This document shows, in pieces, positions 55,901-56,880 of a stretch of DNA of 64,000 bases; within the stretch, counting starts at the first letter, position 1; each line of letters begins with the position of its first letter. The notes under the pieces were generated by a model. The model did not search any database. It had not been told where the DNA came from and was given only the letters and a program-made list of their open reading frames with translations. The translations under genes and the position numbers were made by a program. Source of the stretch: Owenia fusiformis (lineage: Eukaryota; Annelida; Polychaeta; Sabellida; Oweniidae). The DNA lies in NCBI GenBank assembly GCA_903813345.2, contig CAIIXF020000008.1, forward strand, positions 34,992,867-35,056,866. Reading direction: 5' to 3'.

Positions 55901-56031
55901 TGAAATCCCTCTTTGGGCCATTCCTAAGGAATTCACAAAACTATCATCATATCTTCTTCATATGTTGCCGTTATTGACTTTCTTCATATGTTTTTGTTTT
56001 TCAGCCTGTAAAGAAGGGCAAGAAAAAATAA
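7839..56031 (+). CDS. PPP1R21: Protein phosphatase 1 regulatory subunit 21 (FERRY subunit Fy-2), 20 visible exons
   Basis: Exons: 7839-7907, 8215-8361, 10926-11036, 11818-11982, 15681-15739, 16555-16649, 16983-17185, 23547-23648, 41971-42059, 42437-42573, 42995-43087, 43299-43426, 44013-44180, 44497-44589, 46005-46158, 46538-46626, 47167-47322, 54322-54420, 55604-55738, 56005-56031. All phases agree, every border is GT/AG, and the sum is 772 residues plus stop; human PPP1R21 is about 780. The family is known as a coiled-coil protein that binds PP1 and, in the FERRY complex with TBCK, FERRY3, CRYZL1 and GATD1, links Rab5 early endosomes to mRNA and ribosomes. Diagnostic stretches are DSLTFRNQQL, IEENARLHKQ, NFHAYTEQR, QEKEHWMLE, LTSQLQVADSKAVNFYAE and TTTKSYESQLSMMSEHL. 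The first exon, with the start codon, was not found. Introns carry transposons and at least three other genes. Confidence 0.94.
8215..8361 (+). CDS. PPP1R21: PPP1R21 exon (visible 2): N-terminal coiled coil
   Basis: This exon has 49 codons in phase 0. EIDSLTFRNQQLSSRV is nearly the same as the vertebrate sequence and makes this the strongest single N-terminal match. The exon ends in a basic run (KQRKNK), as in human. Confidence 0.95.
8362..9373. other. Intron sequence, nothing recognised
   Basis: AT-rich intron of PPP1R21 without credible ORFs, exons or clear repeats. Confidence 0.5.
9374..9743. repeat. Two nested-type hairpin repeats
   Basis: Arms 9374-9401 and 9459-9486 form a 28-bp inverted repeat (TTATGTCACTATCGTGGCAT...). 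Next to it, 9492-9515 and 9720-9743 form a perfect 24-bp inverted repeat (TTATAACATACCTATGATGA...). Both look like MITE-type elements or their fragments. Confidence 0.75.
9744..10479. other. Intron sequence with low-complexity GTGATAAATGTG run
   Basis: Overlapping open frames near 9700-10180 have no recognisable domain and run straight through intron sequence. Around 10434-10490 a short AAATGTGA-type simple repeat is visible. Confidence 0.5.
10480..10800 (+). repeat. Dispersed repeat, copy 1
   Basis: It shares ordered phrases with 54555-54900, for example GAGCAACAT/CAAGCAACAT, TGACCTACCAAT, TTTTCCTGGAATA and GAGCCAAAAATATTCTAAAA, at similar spacing and in the same orientation. The two copies are diverged and sit in different introns of one gene. 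Confidence 0.75.
10926..11036 (+). CDS. PPP1R21: PPP1R21 exon (visible 3)
   Basis: 37 codons. The first half is a low-conservation linker rich in N, S and P. The second half (LQNKIEENARLHKQ) restarts the coiled coil at the point where human has LQKKIEENERLH. Confidence 0.92.
11090..11270 (-). repeat. Possible tRNA-derived SINE fragment
   Basis: On the minus strand the segment contains GAGCTAAGGTTCTGAG, resembling a pol III A box, and TAGTTCAAGCCCCG, resembling a B box (GGTTCAAATCC type), at tRNA-like spacing. The rest of a tRNA fold is not evident, so this is tentative. Confidence 0.35.
11818..11982 (+). CDS. PPP1R21: PPP1R21 exon (visible 4): coiled coil
   Basis: 55 codons, heptad-like throughout and ending IEKLQNEKALLE (human IEKLQNDKAKLE). 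The donor is GTAAGT. The 138-residue gene palindrome starts about 340 bp downstream, in the intron that follows. Confidence 0.92.
12040..12324. repeat. Degenerate AATTACC repeat flanking the palindrome
   Basis: The phrase AATTACCA/AAATTACC recurs irregularly (for example at about 12069, 12089, 12106, 12188 and 12233). A matching set in the opposite sense (GGTAATT) follows the other side of the palindrome at about 15224-15360, so it appears to belong to the same element. Confidence 0.55.
12373..12435 (-). terminator. Histone-type 3' stem-loops of copy 1
   Basis: On the minus strand the order is GGCCCTTTTCAGGGCC (12420-12435), a GTCCTGTCAAGGAC hairpin (12402-12415), and GGTCCTTTTCAGGACC (12373-12388). 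The outer two have the 6-bp stem, the pyrimidine-rich loop and the flanking A/C of the replication-dependent histone stem-loop. A purine-rich AAAAGAGA (12352-12359) follows about 13 nt downstream, at the position of the histone downstream element. Confidence 0.85.
12463..12879 (-). CDS. Unrecognised 138-residue protein with histone-type mRNA 3' end, copy 1
   Basis: An intact, intronless frame with a start well placed behind a TATA box. The protein has a polar N-terminus (METTQEQPTYYNF), a long predicted helical and partly coiled-coil middle (about residues 28-108) with a basic patch KRGKQSFRYKIRLDL, and a strongly acidic tail from about residue 117 (DDDDSDYE, DEDDDVDMHE). It is not a histone. 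Acidic tails are common in histone chaperones and other chromatin proteins, but that is only an analogy. Codon use is GC-richer than the AT-rich surroundings. It differs from the other copy at about 6 of 138 residues, and neither copy is broken. The function is unknown. Confidence 0.85.
   Translation of the reverse strand: METTQEQPTYYNFTELEKTHGIPIDDGFILNEIEIKYRKFTKSCDQLLLIDNKVRQLQVRYDRAAKRGKQSFRYKIRLDLSAMRGLKCMMYEYAMMQAAKVEELKAKAQTLPIFTNTDDDDSDYEIISDEDDDVDMHE
12968..12975 (-). promoter_or_regulatory. TATA box of copy 1
   Basis: TATAAATA on the minus strand, about 90 bp before the ATG at 12879. The sequence from TATA to ATG is almost identical to that in the other arm, with a CATTATTC initiator-like site about 30 bp downstream. 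Confidence 0.75.
13487..13633. repeat. Hairpin element in palindrome spacer
   Basis: Arms 13487-13507 and 13613-13633 (core ATGGGCTTTCAATT) are inverted copies with one or two mismatches; the whole is about 147 bp, MITE-sized. Confidence 0.65.
13827..14027. mobile_element. TIR element of the GCCCGTAGCCAGG family
   Basis: It begins CAGGACCGTAGCCAGG and ends CCTGGCTACGGGCCTG, which are inverted copies. The inside is non-coding with runs such as AAGTGAACCCCC. Relatives in this window are at 14147-14280 (fragment), 16293-16495, 58661-58835 and perhaps 62485-62590. It is non-autonomous; no transposase is present. Confidence 0.75.
14147..14280. mobile_element. Fragment of the GCCCGTAGCCAGG family
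   Basis: CAGGCCCGAAGCCAGCTTTT and GGGGGTTCACTAT, followed by AAAATGCATGATTTTGAAAGA, resemble one end of the neighbouring TIR element. The other end is missing. Confidence 0.5.
14459..14562 (+). promoter_or_regulatory. Promoter of copy 2: TATA box and TGACA/TGTCA cluster
   Basis: TATAAATA lies at 14555-14562, so transcription should start near 14585-14592 and leave a leader of about 60 nt. In the roughly 85 bp just upstream, TGACA or its complement TGTCA occurs eight times (14459-14542), and most occurrences are kept in the other arm. Confidence 0.7.
14651..15067 (+). CDS. Unrecognised 138-residue protein with histone-type mRNA 3' end, copy 2
   Basis: This is the inverted partner of the copy at 12463-12879, transcribed away from it, so the pair is divergent as histone genes often are. 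Replacements relative to copy 1 are few and mostly conservative (T3S, Q7H, I22V, G27D, K36Q and one D to E in the acidic tail). This suggests either a recent duplication or arm-to-arm gene conversion with selection on the protein. The stop at 15065-15067 is followed after 27 nt by the first stem-loop. Confidence 0.87.
   Translation: MESTQEHPTYYNFTELEKTHGVPIDDDFILNEIEIQYRKFTKSCDQLLLIDNKVRQLQVRYDRAAKRGKQSFRYKIRLDLSAMRGLKCMMYEYAMMQAAKVEELKAKAQTLPIFTNTDDDDSEYEIISDEDDDVDMHE
15095..15178 (+). terminator. Histone-type 3' stem-loops of copy 2
   Basis: GGCCCTTTTCAGGGTC (15095-15110, one G-U pair), a GTCCTATCAAGGAC hairpin (15115-15128) and a perfect GGTCCTTTTCAGGACC (15142-15157), then AAAAGAGA at 15171-15178 as a candidate U7 target. 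This copy also has AATAAA at 15135-15140, absent from copy 1. It could therefore be processed either way. Confidence 0.85.
15216..15680. other. GGTAATT repeat and intron remainder
   Basis: The first ~150 bp carry irregular GGTAATT phrases that mirror those on the far side of the palindrome. The rest is AT-rich intron without visible features. Confidence 0.5.
15681..15739 (+). CDS. PPP1R21: PPP1R21 exon (visible 5)
   Basis: A short 59-nt exon encoding VQLQKQDKDVKDAKTRAEQ plus two bases of an Ala codon completed by the next exon. It continues the coiled coil. Confidence 0.85.
16293..16495. mobile_element. Diverged GCCCGTAGCCAGG-family element
   Basis: It starts GGCCTGTAACCTGATTTTGC and ends CTAACTACAGGCC, an imperfect inverted pair, with the family's GGGGTTCACT motif near both ends. 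Older than the copy at 13827. Confidence 0.5.
16555..16649 (+). CDS. PPP1R21: PPP1R21 exon (visible 6)
   Basis: 95 nt, entered in phase 2 and left in phase 1. It encodes the end of the first coiled coil; KDKIAFNDT matches the human NEKVPFNDT stretch that leads into the globular middle part. Confidence 0.88.
16983..17185 (+). CDS. PPP1R21: PPP1R21 exon (visible 7): start of the central domain
   Basis: 203 nt. It contains ALNIPTHDRKHQLKTREI and MMNFHAYTEQRSQIYP, close to human ALNVPLHNRRHQLKMRDI and LLNFHTYTEQRIQIFP. This is one of the best-conserved parts of the protein. The following intron is filled by the large foldback element. Confidence 0.95.
17186..17604. repeat. Intron with a GTCACC / TTTGTGGATGGTGTTTGG repeat
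   Basis: About 17450-17600 resembles 45780-45925 and 46290-46450, sharing TTATGTCACCA, TTTTTGTGGATGGTGTTTGG and ACATGTT at matching spacing. It is a diverged dispersed repeat present in three introns of the gene. The rest is featureless. Confidence 0.5.
18100..19150 (+). repeat. Three ~350-bp tandem units, left arm
   Basis: Each unit has CCATACAATTAC or a variant, CAAAAGTGGGCGTCGCCCTT, TTGACTTTTGAGATACATT, a G-rich run and TATAAATCTCATCT in the same order. The third unit is more diverged. Confidence 0.85.
19380..20463 (+). pseudogene. Decayed transposon-associated coding region
   Basis: Three coherent stretches survive in different frames with stops between them: IKDFLDPFTIEDEGHLYGVS (about 19440-19510), LECLLQFLLSPVPWALGTLT (about 19755-19815), and SSNIDPDIYAAFLALHTFT then FLKGKGGAPY (about 20256-20390). 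From memory, this order resembles a large family of repetitive invertebrate proteins with an LHAFTGCDxTSxF-GKGK signature; the GCD part is altered here. It is non-functional and lies at the centre of the foldback element, so it may be a remnant of that element's own gene or a captured one. Confidence 0.5.
20464..21500 (-). repeat. Three ~350-bp tandem units, right arm (inverted)
   Basis: Mirror image of the left-arm units: TGTATGGTCTTTGACACTTA, GGGCGACGCCCACTTTTG and variants, and poly-C runs in place of the poly-G runs. The units at 21060-21200 and 21400-21480 are the best preserved. Confidence 0.85.
22895..23396. mobile_element. 502-bp TIR element inside the foldback right arm
   Basis: It starts AGTTACTTTGACGAAACGTC and ends with the complement (TTCTGTCAAAGTAACT); the inverted match continues for about 75 bp, to CGATTTAAA/TTTAAATCGA. 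The left arm of the foldback lacks it, so it inserted afterwards. Confidence 0.8.
23547..23648 (+). CDS. PPP1R21: PPP1R21 exon (visible 8)
   Basis: 34 codons in phase 0: QYLHESASFLRPVQQ aligns with human QYLHENASYVRPLEE. The donor opens the 18.3-kb intron that contains the ROCO/death-domain gene. Confidence 0.93.
23649..25720. other. Intron 8, first part
   Basis: At 23963-24033 a short array of GTTCCACTTACA-like units appears, the reverse complement of the array at 49730-49865. From 25230 to 25400 there are repeated GTGTGATATC phrases. Otherwise this is very AT-rich intron without coding signal. Confidence 0.5.
25721..26173. repeat. Cluster of three long hairpins
   Basis: Hairpin 1 spans 25721-25860 (arms of about 60 nt around TTCGCTTCGCTCACTCG). 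Hairpin 2 has perfect 21-bp arms at 25926-25946 and 25996-26016. Hairpin 3 has ~40-bp arms at 26035-26074 and 26134-26173. All three have short loops and no coding content. Confidence 0.85.
26529..27645. repeat. 17-bp minisatellite, about 66 copies
   Basis: The unit GAGAACACTTGTCTAAT repeats almost without length change for 1.1 kb. The main variation is one position in the join (AATGAGAAC versus AATTAGAAC), with rarer TTATGAGAAC and TTAGTACAC forms. There are no spacers, so it is not a CRISPR-like array. Confidence 0.97.
27646..31390. other. Intron 8, middle part
   Basis: It contains a 23-bp tandem repeat (CAGAATGAGGCTCTCAGATA..., about 3.5 copies, 28567-28650). Small open frames here lack domains, splice-consistent borders or codon bias. 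No exon of PPP1R21 or of the nested gene was found. Confidence 0.5.
28567..28650. repeat. 23-bp tandem repeat
   Basis: CAGAATGAGGCTCTCAGATA plus CAC or CAT, three full copies and one diverged copy. Confidence 0.9.
31391..31952. mobile_element. Mariner-like TIR element (562 bp)
   Basis: It begins TACAGGGTGGTCAAAAAACG and ends CACCACCCTGTA; the inverted match extends about 75 bp, with ATTTTAGGAAATTACTCCCTG on one side and its diverged complement on the other. TACAGGGTG ends are typical of Tc1/mariner-type elements. The inside holds no recognisable transposase. Confidence 0.75.
31953..34862. other. Intron 8, stretch before the nested gene
   Basis: At 32218-32285, GCCAAAGGGAAAGGACCAAA and following bases repeat part of the decayed coding region at 19866-19930. 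A perfect 25-bp inverted repeat lies at 32919-32943 and 32997-33021, and TTCTAG is repeated four times at 33715-33738. No leucine-rich-repeat exon or other upstream exon of the nested gene was recognised. Its promoter could lie here, but none stands out. Confidence 0.45.
34917..40156 (+). CDS. Membrane ROCO-type GTPase with death domain, nested in PPP1R21 intron 8
   Basis: Exons 34917-37571, 37723-37821, 39386-39584 and 39972-40156 give 1045 residues. The start is the first ATG after a good acceptor (TTTATTTTAAG), so a 5' UTR exon, or even coding exons, may lie upstream. Order: P-loop GEPRQGKT (50-57); switch I-like STVSIEQ (74-80); ten hydrophobic segments (about 132-396); DFAGHKLYHSTHH (433-445) with the DxxG motif; VGTHRD (495-500) in place of NKxD; COR domain (about 567-885: KHAWPVRYYAFWKLLEEL, winged-helix part around 620-665, CPAC near the end); death domain (about 956-1043: GRDYKGLAGLLG, LELEPNPCDALFKDW). 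ROCO proteins are GTP-dependent dimeric switches; death domains recruit partners such as MyD88/IRAK- or caspase-type adaptors. A role in membrane-based innate or stress signalling is inference. Most of the protein is one large exon. Confidence 0.88.
35310..36104 (+). other. Ten-segment transmembrane insertion inside the Roc G domain
   Basis: Hydrophobic stretches at about residues 132-151, 160-178, 183-205, 216-236, 238-257, 266-284, 286-303, 308-324, 351-368 and 376-396. They lie between the switch I/beta-2 part and the strand with DxxG. An even number of passes would return the chain to the cytosol, so both halves of the G domain could still assemble. Segments 5 and 8 are short, so the count is uncertain by one or two. 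Confidence 0.8.
38114..39202. mobile_element. Mariner-like TIR element, 1.09 kb, degenerate
   Basis: TACAGGGTATCCGGAAAGTA at the left end is mirrored by TACTTTCCGGACACCCTGTA at the right. The inverted match runs on, more loosely, for about 100 bp, and TA flanks both sides as expected for the target duplication. The length suits a decayed mariner, but I could not read a transposase with confidence. It lies in an intron of the ROCO gene. Confidence 0.75.
39386..40153 (+). CDS. Death-domain exons of the membrane ROCO gene
   Basis: Two exons joined within a Gly codon (phase 1, 39584/39972). After a Ser/Pro-rich linker they encode a six-helix death domain of about 88 residues with the usual landmarks: DYKGLAGLLG (helix 2), LLELEPNP (helix 3) and the Trp in FKDWITYDDATLGHLI (helix 4-5). 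A mariner-like miniature element (39674-39813) sits in the intron between them. Confidence 0.87.
39674..39813. mobile_element. Mariner-like MITE (140 bp)
   Basis: TACAGGGTGACCCAAAAAT and TTTTTTGGGTCACCCTGTA are the two ends; inverted copies of about 37 bp leave only a short middle. It is non-coding and sits between two ROCO exons. Confidence 0.85.
40157..41333 (+). other. 3' region of the membrane ROCO gene
   Basis: AATAAA occurs at 40573-40578, 40694-40699 and 40935-40940; any could end the transcript. No further coding signal is seen. Confidence 0.45.
41334..41607. mobile_element. Diverged mariner-like MITE
   Basis: GCAGGTTGGTCCAGAAAGAG at the left resembles the complement of CACTTTTTGATCACCCTGTA at the right. 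The ends match less well than in the other three elements of this type in the intron. Confidence 0.5.
41971..42059 (+). CDS. PPP1R21: PPP1R21 exon (visible 9)
   Basis: 89 nt, the first exon after the 18.3-kb intron. It encodes ATATGLQDFASEYQRYVKYS and then NKILPYQLL; human has RKILPYQLKSLEEECES across this and the next exon. Confidence 0.92.
42437..42573 (+). CDS. PPP1R21: PPP1R21 exon (visible 10)
   Basis: 137 nt. SIDEECSLSSCSTTLEAKN corresponds to human SLEEECESSLCTSALRARN, followed by a helical stretch that ends in YVSLIAEQ. Confidence 0.92.
42826..42905 (-). repeat. tRNA-derived SINE head or tRNA-like relic
   Basis: On the minus strand, GAGCAC and GTGCTC could pair as an acceptor stem about 70 nt apart, with GAGTTCGAGAC resembling a B box between them and CTAGGCGATTGGGCGCC resembling an A-box region. 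The anticodon arm is unclear, so a functional tRNA is unlikely. Confidence 0.4.
42995..43087 (+). CDS. PPP1R21: PPP1R21 exon (visible 11)
   Basis: 93 nt. A short variable segment is followed by MFSKLSSAVTHLHEVIKD, where human has VLTNVGAALHGFHDVMKD. Confidence 0.9.
43299..43426 (+). CDS. PPP1R21: PPP1R21 exon (visible 12)
   Basis: 128 nt. VSKHYNAKVTQEHQLPTATQ and then KLKTTDECVVSSLVSL are close to human ISKHYSQKAAIEHELPTATQ and its continuation. Confidence 0.95.
44013..44180 (+). CDS. PPP1R21: PPP1R21 exon (visible 13)
   Basis: 56 codons, phase 0. FLTNNIEFFSASVGY aligns with human FFSNNLDYFIASLSY. The remainder is a Ser/Thr-rich variable loop and a helix ending YITSLNK. Confidence 0.92.
44497..44589 (+). 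CDS. PPP1R21: PPP1R21 exon (visible 14)
   Basis: 31 codons. SVPYKVAIQNRRTLFSSTES and RESLAQQ follow human SVPYEEALANRRILLSSTES and REGLAQQ. A 78-bp tandem array begins only about 40 bp after its donor. Confidence 0.95.
44629..45565. repeat. 78-bp tandem array, about 12 copies, in intron 14
   Basis: The unit contains GTACCATTGTAAGTTTATTT, AAAATAAATGCTATTTTTGC and GAAATCTGGTAGTTGAGTAA. It begins some 40 bp after the exon 14 donor and is highly uniform. Each unit contains a GTAAGT, which matches a strong donor site. Confidence 0.95.
45566..46004. repeat. Intron with second copy of the TTTGTGGATGGTGTTTGG repeat
   Basis: About 45780-45925 matches the repeat near 17450-17600; a third, poorer copy lies at 46290-46450 in the next intron. 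Confidence 0.55.
46005..46158 (+). CDS. PPP1R21: PPP1R21 exon (visible 15)
   Basis: 154 nt. KVSQIEQEKEHWMLESQL is nearly human KISKLEQEKEHWMLEAQL. It opens the second coiled coil. Confidence 0.95.
46538..46626 (+). CDS. PPP1R21: PPP1R21 exon (visible 16): variable linker
   Basis: 89 nt of low-complexity linker (SPVSPGAPIQIDTSM). It was placed by phase and by its GT/AG borders rather than by conservation, so it is the least certain exon. Confidence 0.78.
46627..47166. repeat. Intron 16 with a short hairpin
   Basis: GTGGTAGCCTAGCTACAAGCC (from about 46799) and GGCTTATAGCTAGACTACA (to about 46883) are imperfect inverted copies around a poly-C stretch, MITE-like. Nothing else is recognised. Confidence 0.5.
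47167..47322 (+). CDS. PPP1R21: PPP1R21 exon (visible 17)
   Basis: 52 codons. DSREQLIKDHFTQRIQQLTS and QLQVADSKAVNFYAE match human VESREDLIKNHYMARIVELTS and QLQLADSKSVHFYAE. The donor leads into the intron with two LINEs. Confidence 0.96.
47560..49620 (+). mobile_element. 5'-truncated LINE (copy 2), RT only
   Basis: The frame is open from 47544 and becomes RT-like at about 47568 (EVENALHAAKRGKAPG); the endonuclease is missing. After the stop codon come two adjacent perfect hairpins (TAAGACAGGTGTCTTA at 49506-49521 and GGCCGATGTCGGCC at 49524-49537) and a tail of AATTAC units (about 49596-49620). A hairpin plus short-repeat tail is typical of L2/CR1-like rather than L1-like elements. The exact 5' junction is not evident. 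Confidence 0.8.
47616..49508 (+). CDS. LINE ORF2 fragment: reverse transcriptase
   Basis: 630 residues from the first ATG, with no internal stop. RT motifs are YRGITLSSAVCKLY, CYVDAEKAYDRVDR, NYGLKQGCLTS and YADD (about residues 228-231), then the thumb region and a C-terminal CVICNEE...H...C cluster. It is GC-richer than the intron around it. As an isolated RT without endonuclease it is unlikely to be mobile. Confidence 0.88.
   Translation: MDRIPMEVLLSVQSKRFFTSFFNYCFKSRITPSMWNNCVKIPISKGSSTIPNEPLTYRGITLSSAVCKLYCWILNDRLSSFWLEHGLIDDEQNGFMSGKSCIDHIYSLSSIVENRIKGGQSTFICYVDAEKAYDRVDRTLLWCKLAQLGVNINGDYMGALRALYREVKSCININGFFTDYFPINYGLKQGCLTSCLMFNIYVNDLSDTIKSLHKGVIVNGEEISILLYADDVALISSTEDGIQRMLDELNIWCNKWRLSVNIKKTNIVHYRPRRIPRTNTVFRYMAHQITVVDRYKYLGLWLNEFMDYSEMAKSVAAAGSRALGLLIAKYKSMGGIPYECYTQLYNSLVRPILEYGSEVWGLKEHSSINAVFHRACRVFLGLGKYAPNAAVSAEMGWTAPYVRQITVAVKYRDRCLSLNTDRITRRIFDWNLTVGVSRAKANWFFNLNRILTADLDLGFDSPLESVLHTLKTIRLNAWRANLWNDNRRDPNQRNKLRTYRTFKDNCDCEPYLKSSLSLLDRRAFASLRCGVAPIRIETGRYERLAVQDRHCVICNEEVPLVEDEQHVIMDCSEYDVLRRDMLHKVTSKLTLFPENHEEQFKILMSEPGIYLYVARACGQMLRTRERVLYR
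49730..49865. repeat. ~19-bp minisatellite (GTAAGTGGAACAGCTTT)
   Basis: About seven irregular units between LINE copies 2 and 3. The same motif occurs inverted at 23963-24033 in intron 8. Confidence 0.8.
50007..50019 (+). repeat. Target-site duplication, 5' copy, of LINE copy 3
   Basis: AAATTATTATAAT, repeated exactly at 54176-54188 after the poly(A) tail of the element. Confidence 0.85.
50020..54175 (+). mobile_element. L1/Tx1-like LINE (copy 3), intact ORF2
   Basis: The element is bounded by a 13-bp duplication. It has a leader of about 140 bp, a complete endonuclease/RT frame, a short 3' UTR with the hairpin CGTCTCTTAAGACG (54027-54040), an AATAAA-type sequence and a run of about 18 A's. 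ORF1 is absent, which suggests 5' truncation just before ORF2. The exact TSD and open frame mark it as recent. Confidence 0.9.
50163..53981 (+). CDS. LINE ORF2: endonuclease and reverse transcriptase (L1/Tx1 type)
   Basis: 1272 residues, the usual length for Tx1-like ORF2. The endonuclease has VNCQG, LCLQDIHSS (Asp where Glu is usual), VMGDWNLVLD and YRSDHSPI. The RT has KNGKSPGSDGFSVDFYKFFY, LADFEKAFDSIEW, RGCRQGDSLSCYAFILALEP and YADD at about 721-724. A C-terminal CTFCKANPETICHLLYEC cluster follows. No stops or frameshifts. The Asp variant may also be normal for this clade. Confidence 0.93.
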   Translation: MGKIKFCSVNCQGLCDPVKRADVFNYLKQKRIDILCLQDIHSSKQSEMKFEQDWGSKAFISSYKSNSRGVGIFIRENLTYKVYNSDIDANGNFVILDIQIEDRRFSLVSLYGPNTDSPVFYTDLKARLEIIENASILVMGDWNLVLDTDLDTFNYKHINNPNSRKKVLELCEQLELFDIWRELNPEVKKFTWLRRKPRQMARLDFILGTEDFINLTHICDISSSYRSDHSPILLIINNDLPERGNGFWKFNVSLLRDPVYVTIVKNSIENIKNQYEIRIPENDQIDFDLSINDQLFFEMLKLEIRSQTIKYSSEKKKLKEKVQRDLENKVLVIEREIENIINSGDAQDDDQRIILEKRYENLDSVKQEIKEYRDIYVKGLMTRARVEWYESGERATKYFSSLEKRNFLNKLICQVEVDGELITDPKKILLEQKKFYELLYSRKVNCADENIDLFLNDNNIKSLNEEQKQSCEGILTEKELIFELKNAKNGKSPGSDGFSVDFYKFFYRDIGKYLLKSLNAAYTLGELSITQKQGVITCLPKLNKIRKYFKNWRPISLLNADYKLLSSALATRMKSVLPHIISVEQKAYLTGREMAENTRLVYDVMDYLNRNEQKGLLLLADFEKAFDSIEWVYLEKCLKKFNFGDSFLKWFKILYNGSESCVINNGFFSSFFKLKRGCRQGDSLSCYAFILALEPLCSKIKKDVEVKGVKIFDKEIKVGMYADDTFIFLDGTPSSLRHCMYIFDKFHETSGLKLNKEKTSAIWLGSKKNSEKMCEDIPLTWESKFRLLGLNLTSDLQNIESINFENKIQEMQTVISRYKKRNLSILGKITVLKSFVLPKVVHLFLVLPKLSCANHKRIKQLFTSFIWNSTVAKVSFSQLVQNVEDGGLRMIEPTLFEQSLKLTWMQKLFRDGSWQETALKIINVRSRNELFMYDSKSIQKIEEKISNNFWRDFVHVLRIYTQQKEKEAEHNTKLRAEQAMCNTWGKHTKNQNVQYILQNTKVNNEVIVLQDVFHNSKRLLTLLEFNDKFHSNINFLDYLSLKNTIPKSWLRDVMENNQNITDYERNKAHVQKFLTQSKISKIIYWEFVQNLEKNSKYIEGWNKDLNLSLNQNDWKKINKLNKLSNYEPKLSSFTYKVLHRFLATNTYLKMCGLVESNICTFCKANPETICHLLYECTIVSAVLNDIKQWLPLELTLLCTKQSVLIGPESINEKTIILNNMLCIFKRYVYLCKYSMLKPTLKGFISNVKEYFIMDKRVGRGDKWKIMETKLNK
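54176..54188 (+). repeat. Target-site duplication, 3' copy, of LINE copy 3
   Basis: AAATTATTATAAT directly after the A-run; its first three A's could equally belong to the tail, so the secure part is 10 bp. Confidence 0.85.
54322..54420 (+). CDS. PPP1R21: PPP1R21 exon (visible 18)
   Basis: 33 codons starting CRALHKRLNIEEKSKKKLQE (human CRALSKRLALAEKSKESLTE). It restarts the conserved frame directly after the LINE-filled intron, which confirms that the intron is spliced across both elements. Confidence 0.95.
54555..54900 (+). repeat. Dispersed repeat, copy 2
   Basis: Partner of the repeat at 10480-10800, in the same orientation, with shared phrases TGACCTACCAAT, TTTTCCTGGAATA and GAGCCAAAAATATTCTAAAA. 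Confidence 0.75.
55250..55460. repeat. Palindromic repeat in intron 18
   Basis: Inverted phrases such as CAGGAATATAT / ATATTCCTCAGGATATA and CTCCCGGGAA / TCGGGAGATATA form an imperfect hairpin around GGTCCCTTCGGTCCCTCGG, similar in style to the hairpins at 25721-26173. Confidence 0.55.
55604..55738 (+). CDS. PPP1R21: PPP1R21 exon (visible 19): TTKRSYEDQL domain
   Basis: 45 codons containing TTTKSYESQLSMMSEHLAGM, the signature of the C-terminal domain (human TTTKRSYEDQLSMMSDHL), followed by a short coiled coil. Confidence 0.97.
56005..56031 (+). CDS. PPP1R21: PPP1R21 exon (visible 20): basic C-terminus and stop
   Basis: This exon encodes PVKKGKKK and TAA. Human also ends in a short basic tail (KGNSKKNKSR), so a tiny last exon with a lysine-rich end fits the family. 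Confidence 0.9.
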   Translation, partial: PVKKGKKK

Positions 56032-56880
56032 CACGATGAACTGAAGAAGGACTGAATAAATTGTTGAAAAAGTAATAAAATTATTCGCTATGGTCATGAA
56101 AATAGGAACAAAAATATAATAATGTATGACACTGATATAATATTCAGACTGTGTCTTAAAATCAGCTGCCACATTGCCAGTAGTGAACCTGAGTTGTCCT
56201 AAATCCATTCCTGTTGCCATGGAAACCATGATGTCATAATCAGAGCATCCGTATAGATTCATTATCAAGCTGAATCATTCCTCACTTCCAAGGTGGGGCG
56301 TATTGGATTGGCAAACTGGCCTTTTAAAGGAACATTAATTGACGCTATACCAAGCAATTTTACTTTATTTTGATTTCAAAAATATATTAACACATATACT
56401 CATATGTGTCTATTGTATGTGAACCTTATACTAATTGACCCATAATGATGAAATCCACTGAAAGCCATTGAATTGCAATTTCGGGAAACAACCGCCAGCT
56501 TGAGGCCATCTGTTATTTTCATCATACCCATAATCCTTTGCACATTAAAAGCAGACGTTTGATGACAATTCTACCTTCTTTGATCCTGATGTGCAAAGGG
56601 TTATGGTCAATTTAAAAATGGTGGATGGAAACATTTCTCAAGGTTGGGGTCAGTAACACATACCCTAAAGTTGTTTCAATCAAGAATCTGAAACAGTTGT
56701 GTTATTTAAAGTTATTTTCAAATTGGTTTCAATTACACAATATTCAAACTGATTTTCTAATTTTTGAACATAATGATGTGCAATAACAGAAGAAACTAAT
56801 TTTGACTAACTGTAATGTGAATGTGACTGTTTGTATTTGATAATGTAATTACAGTATATTGAATAATTTAAAATAAAGGG
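56032..56880 (+). other. PPP1R21: PPP1R21 3' UTR with candidate poly(A) signals
   Basis: After the stop codon, AATAAA occurs at 56055-56060 and 56074-56079, giving a very short UTR, and again at 56872-56877. Which signal is used cannot be told from sequence. No other coding potential is seen in this stretch. Confidence 0.5.
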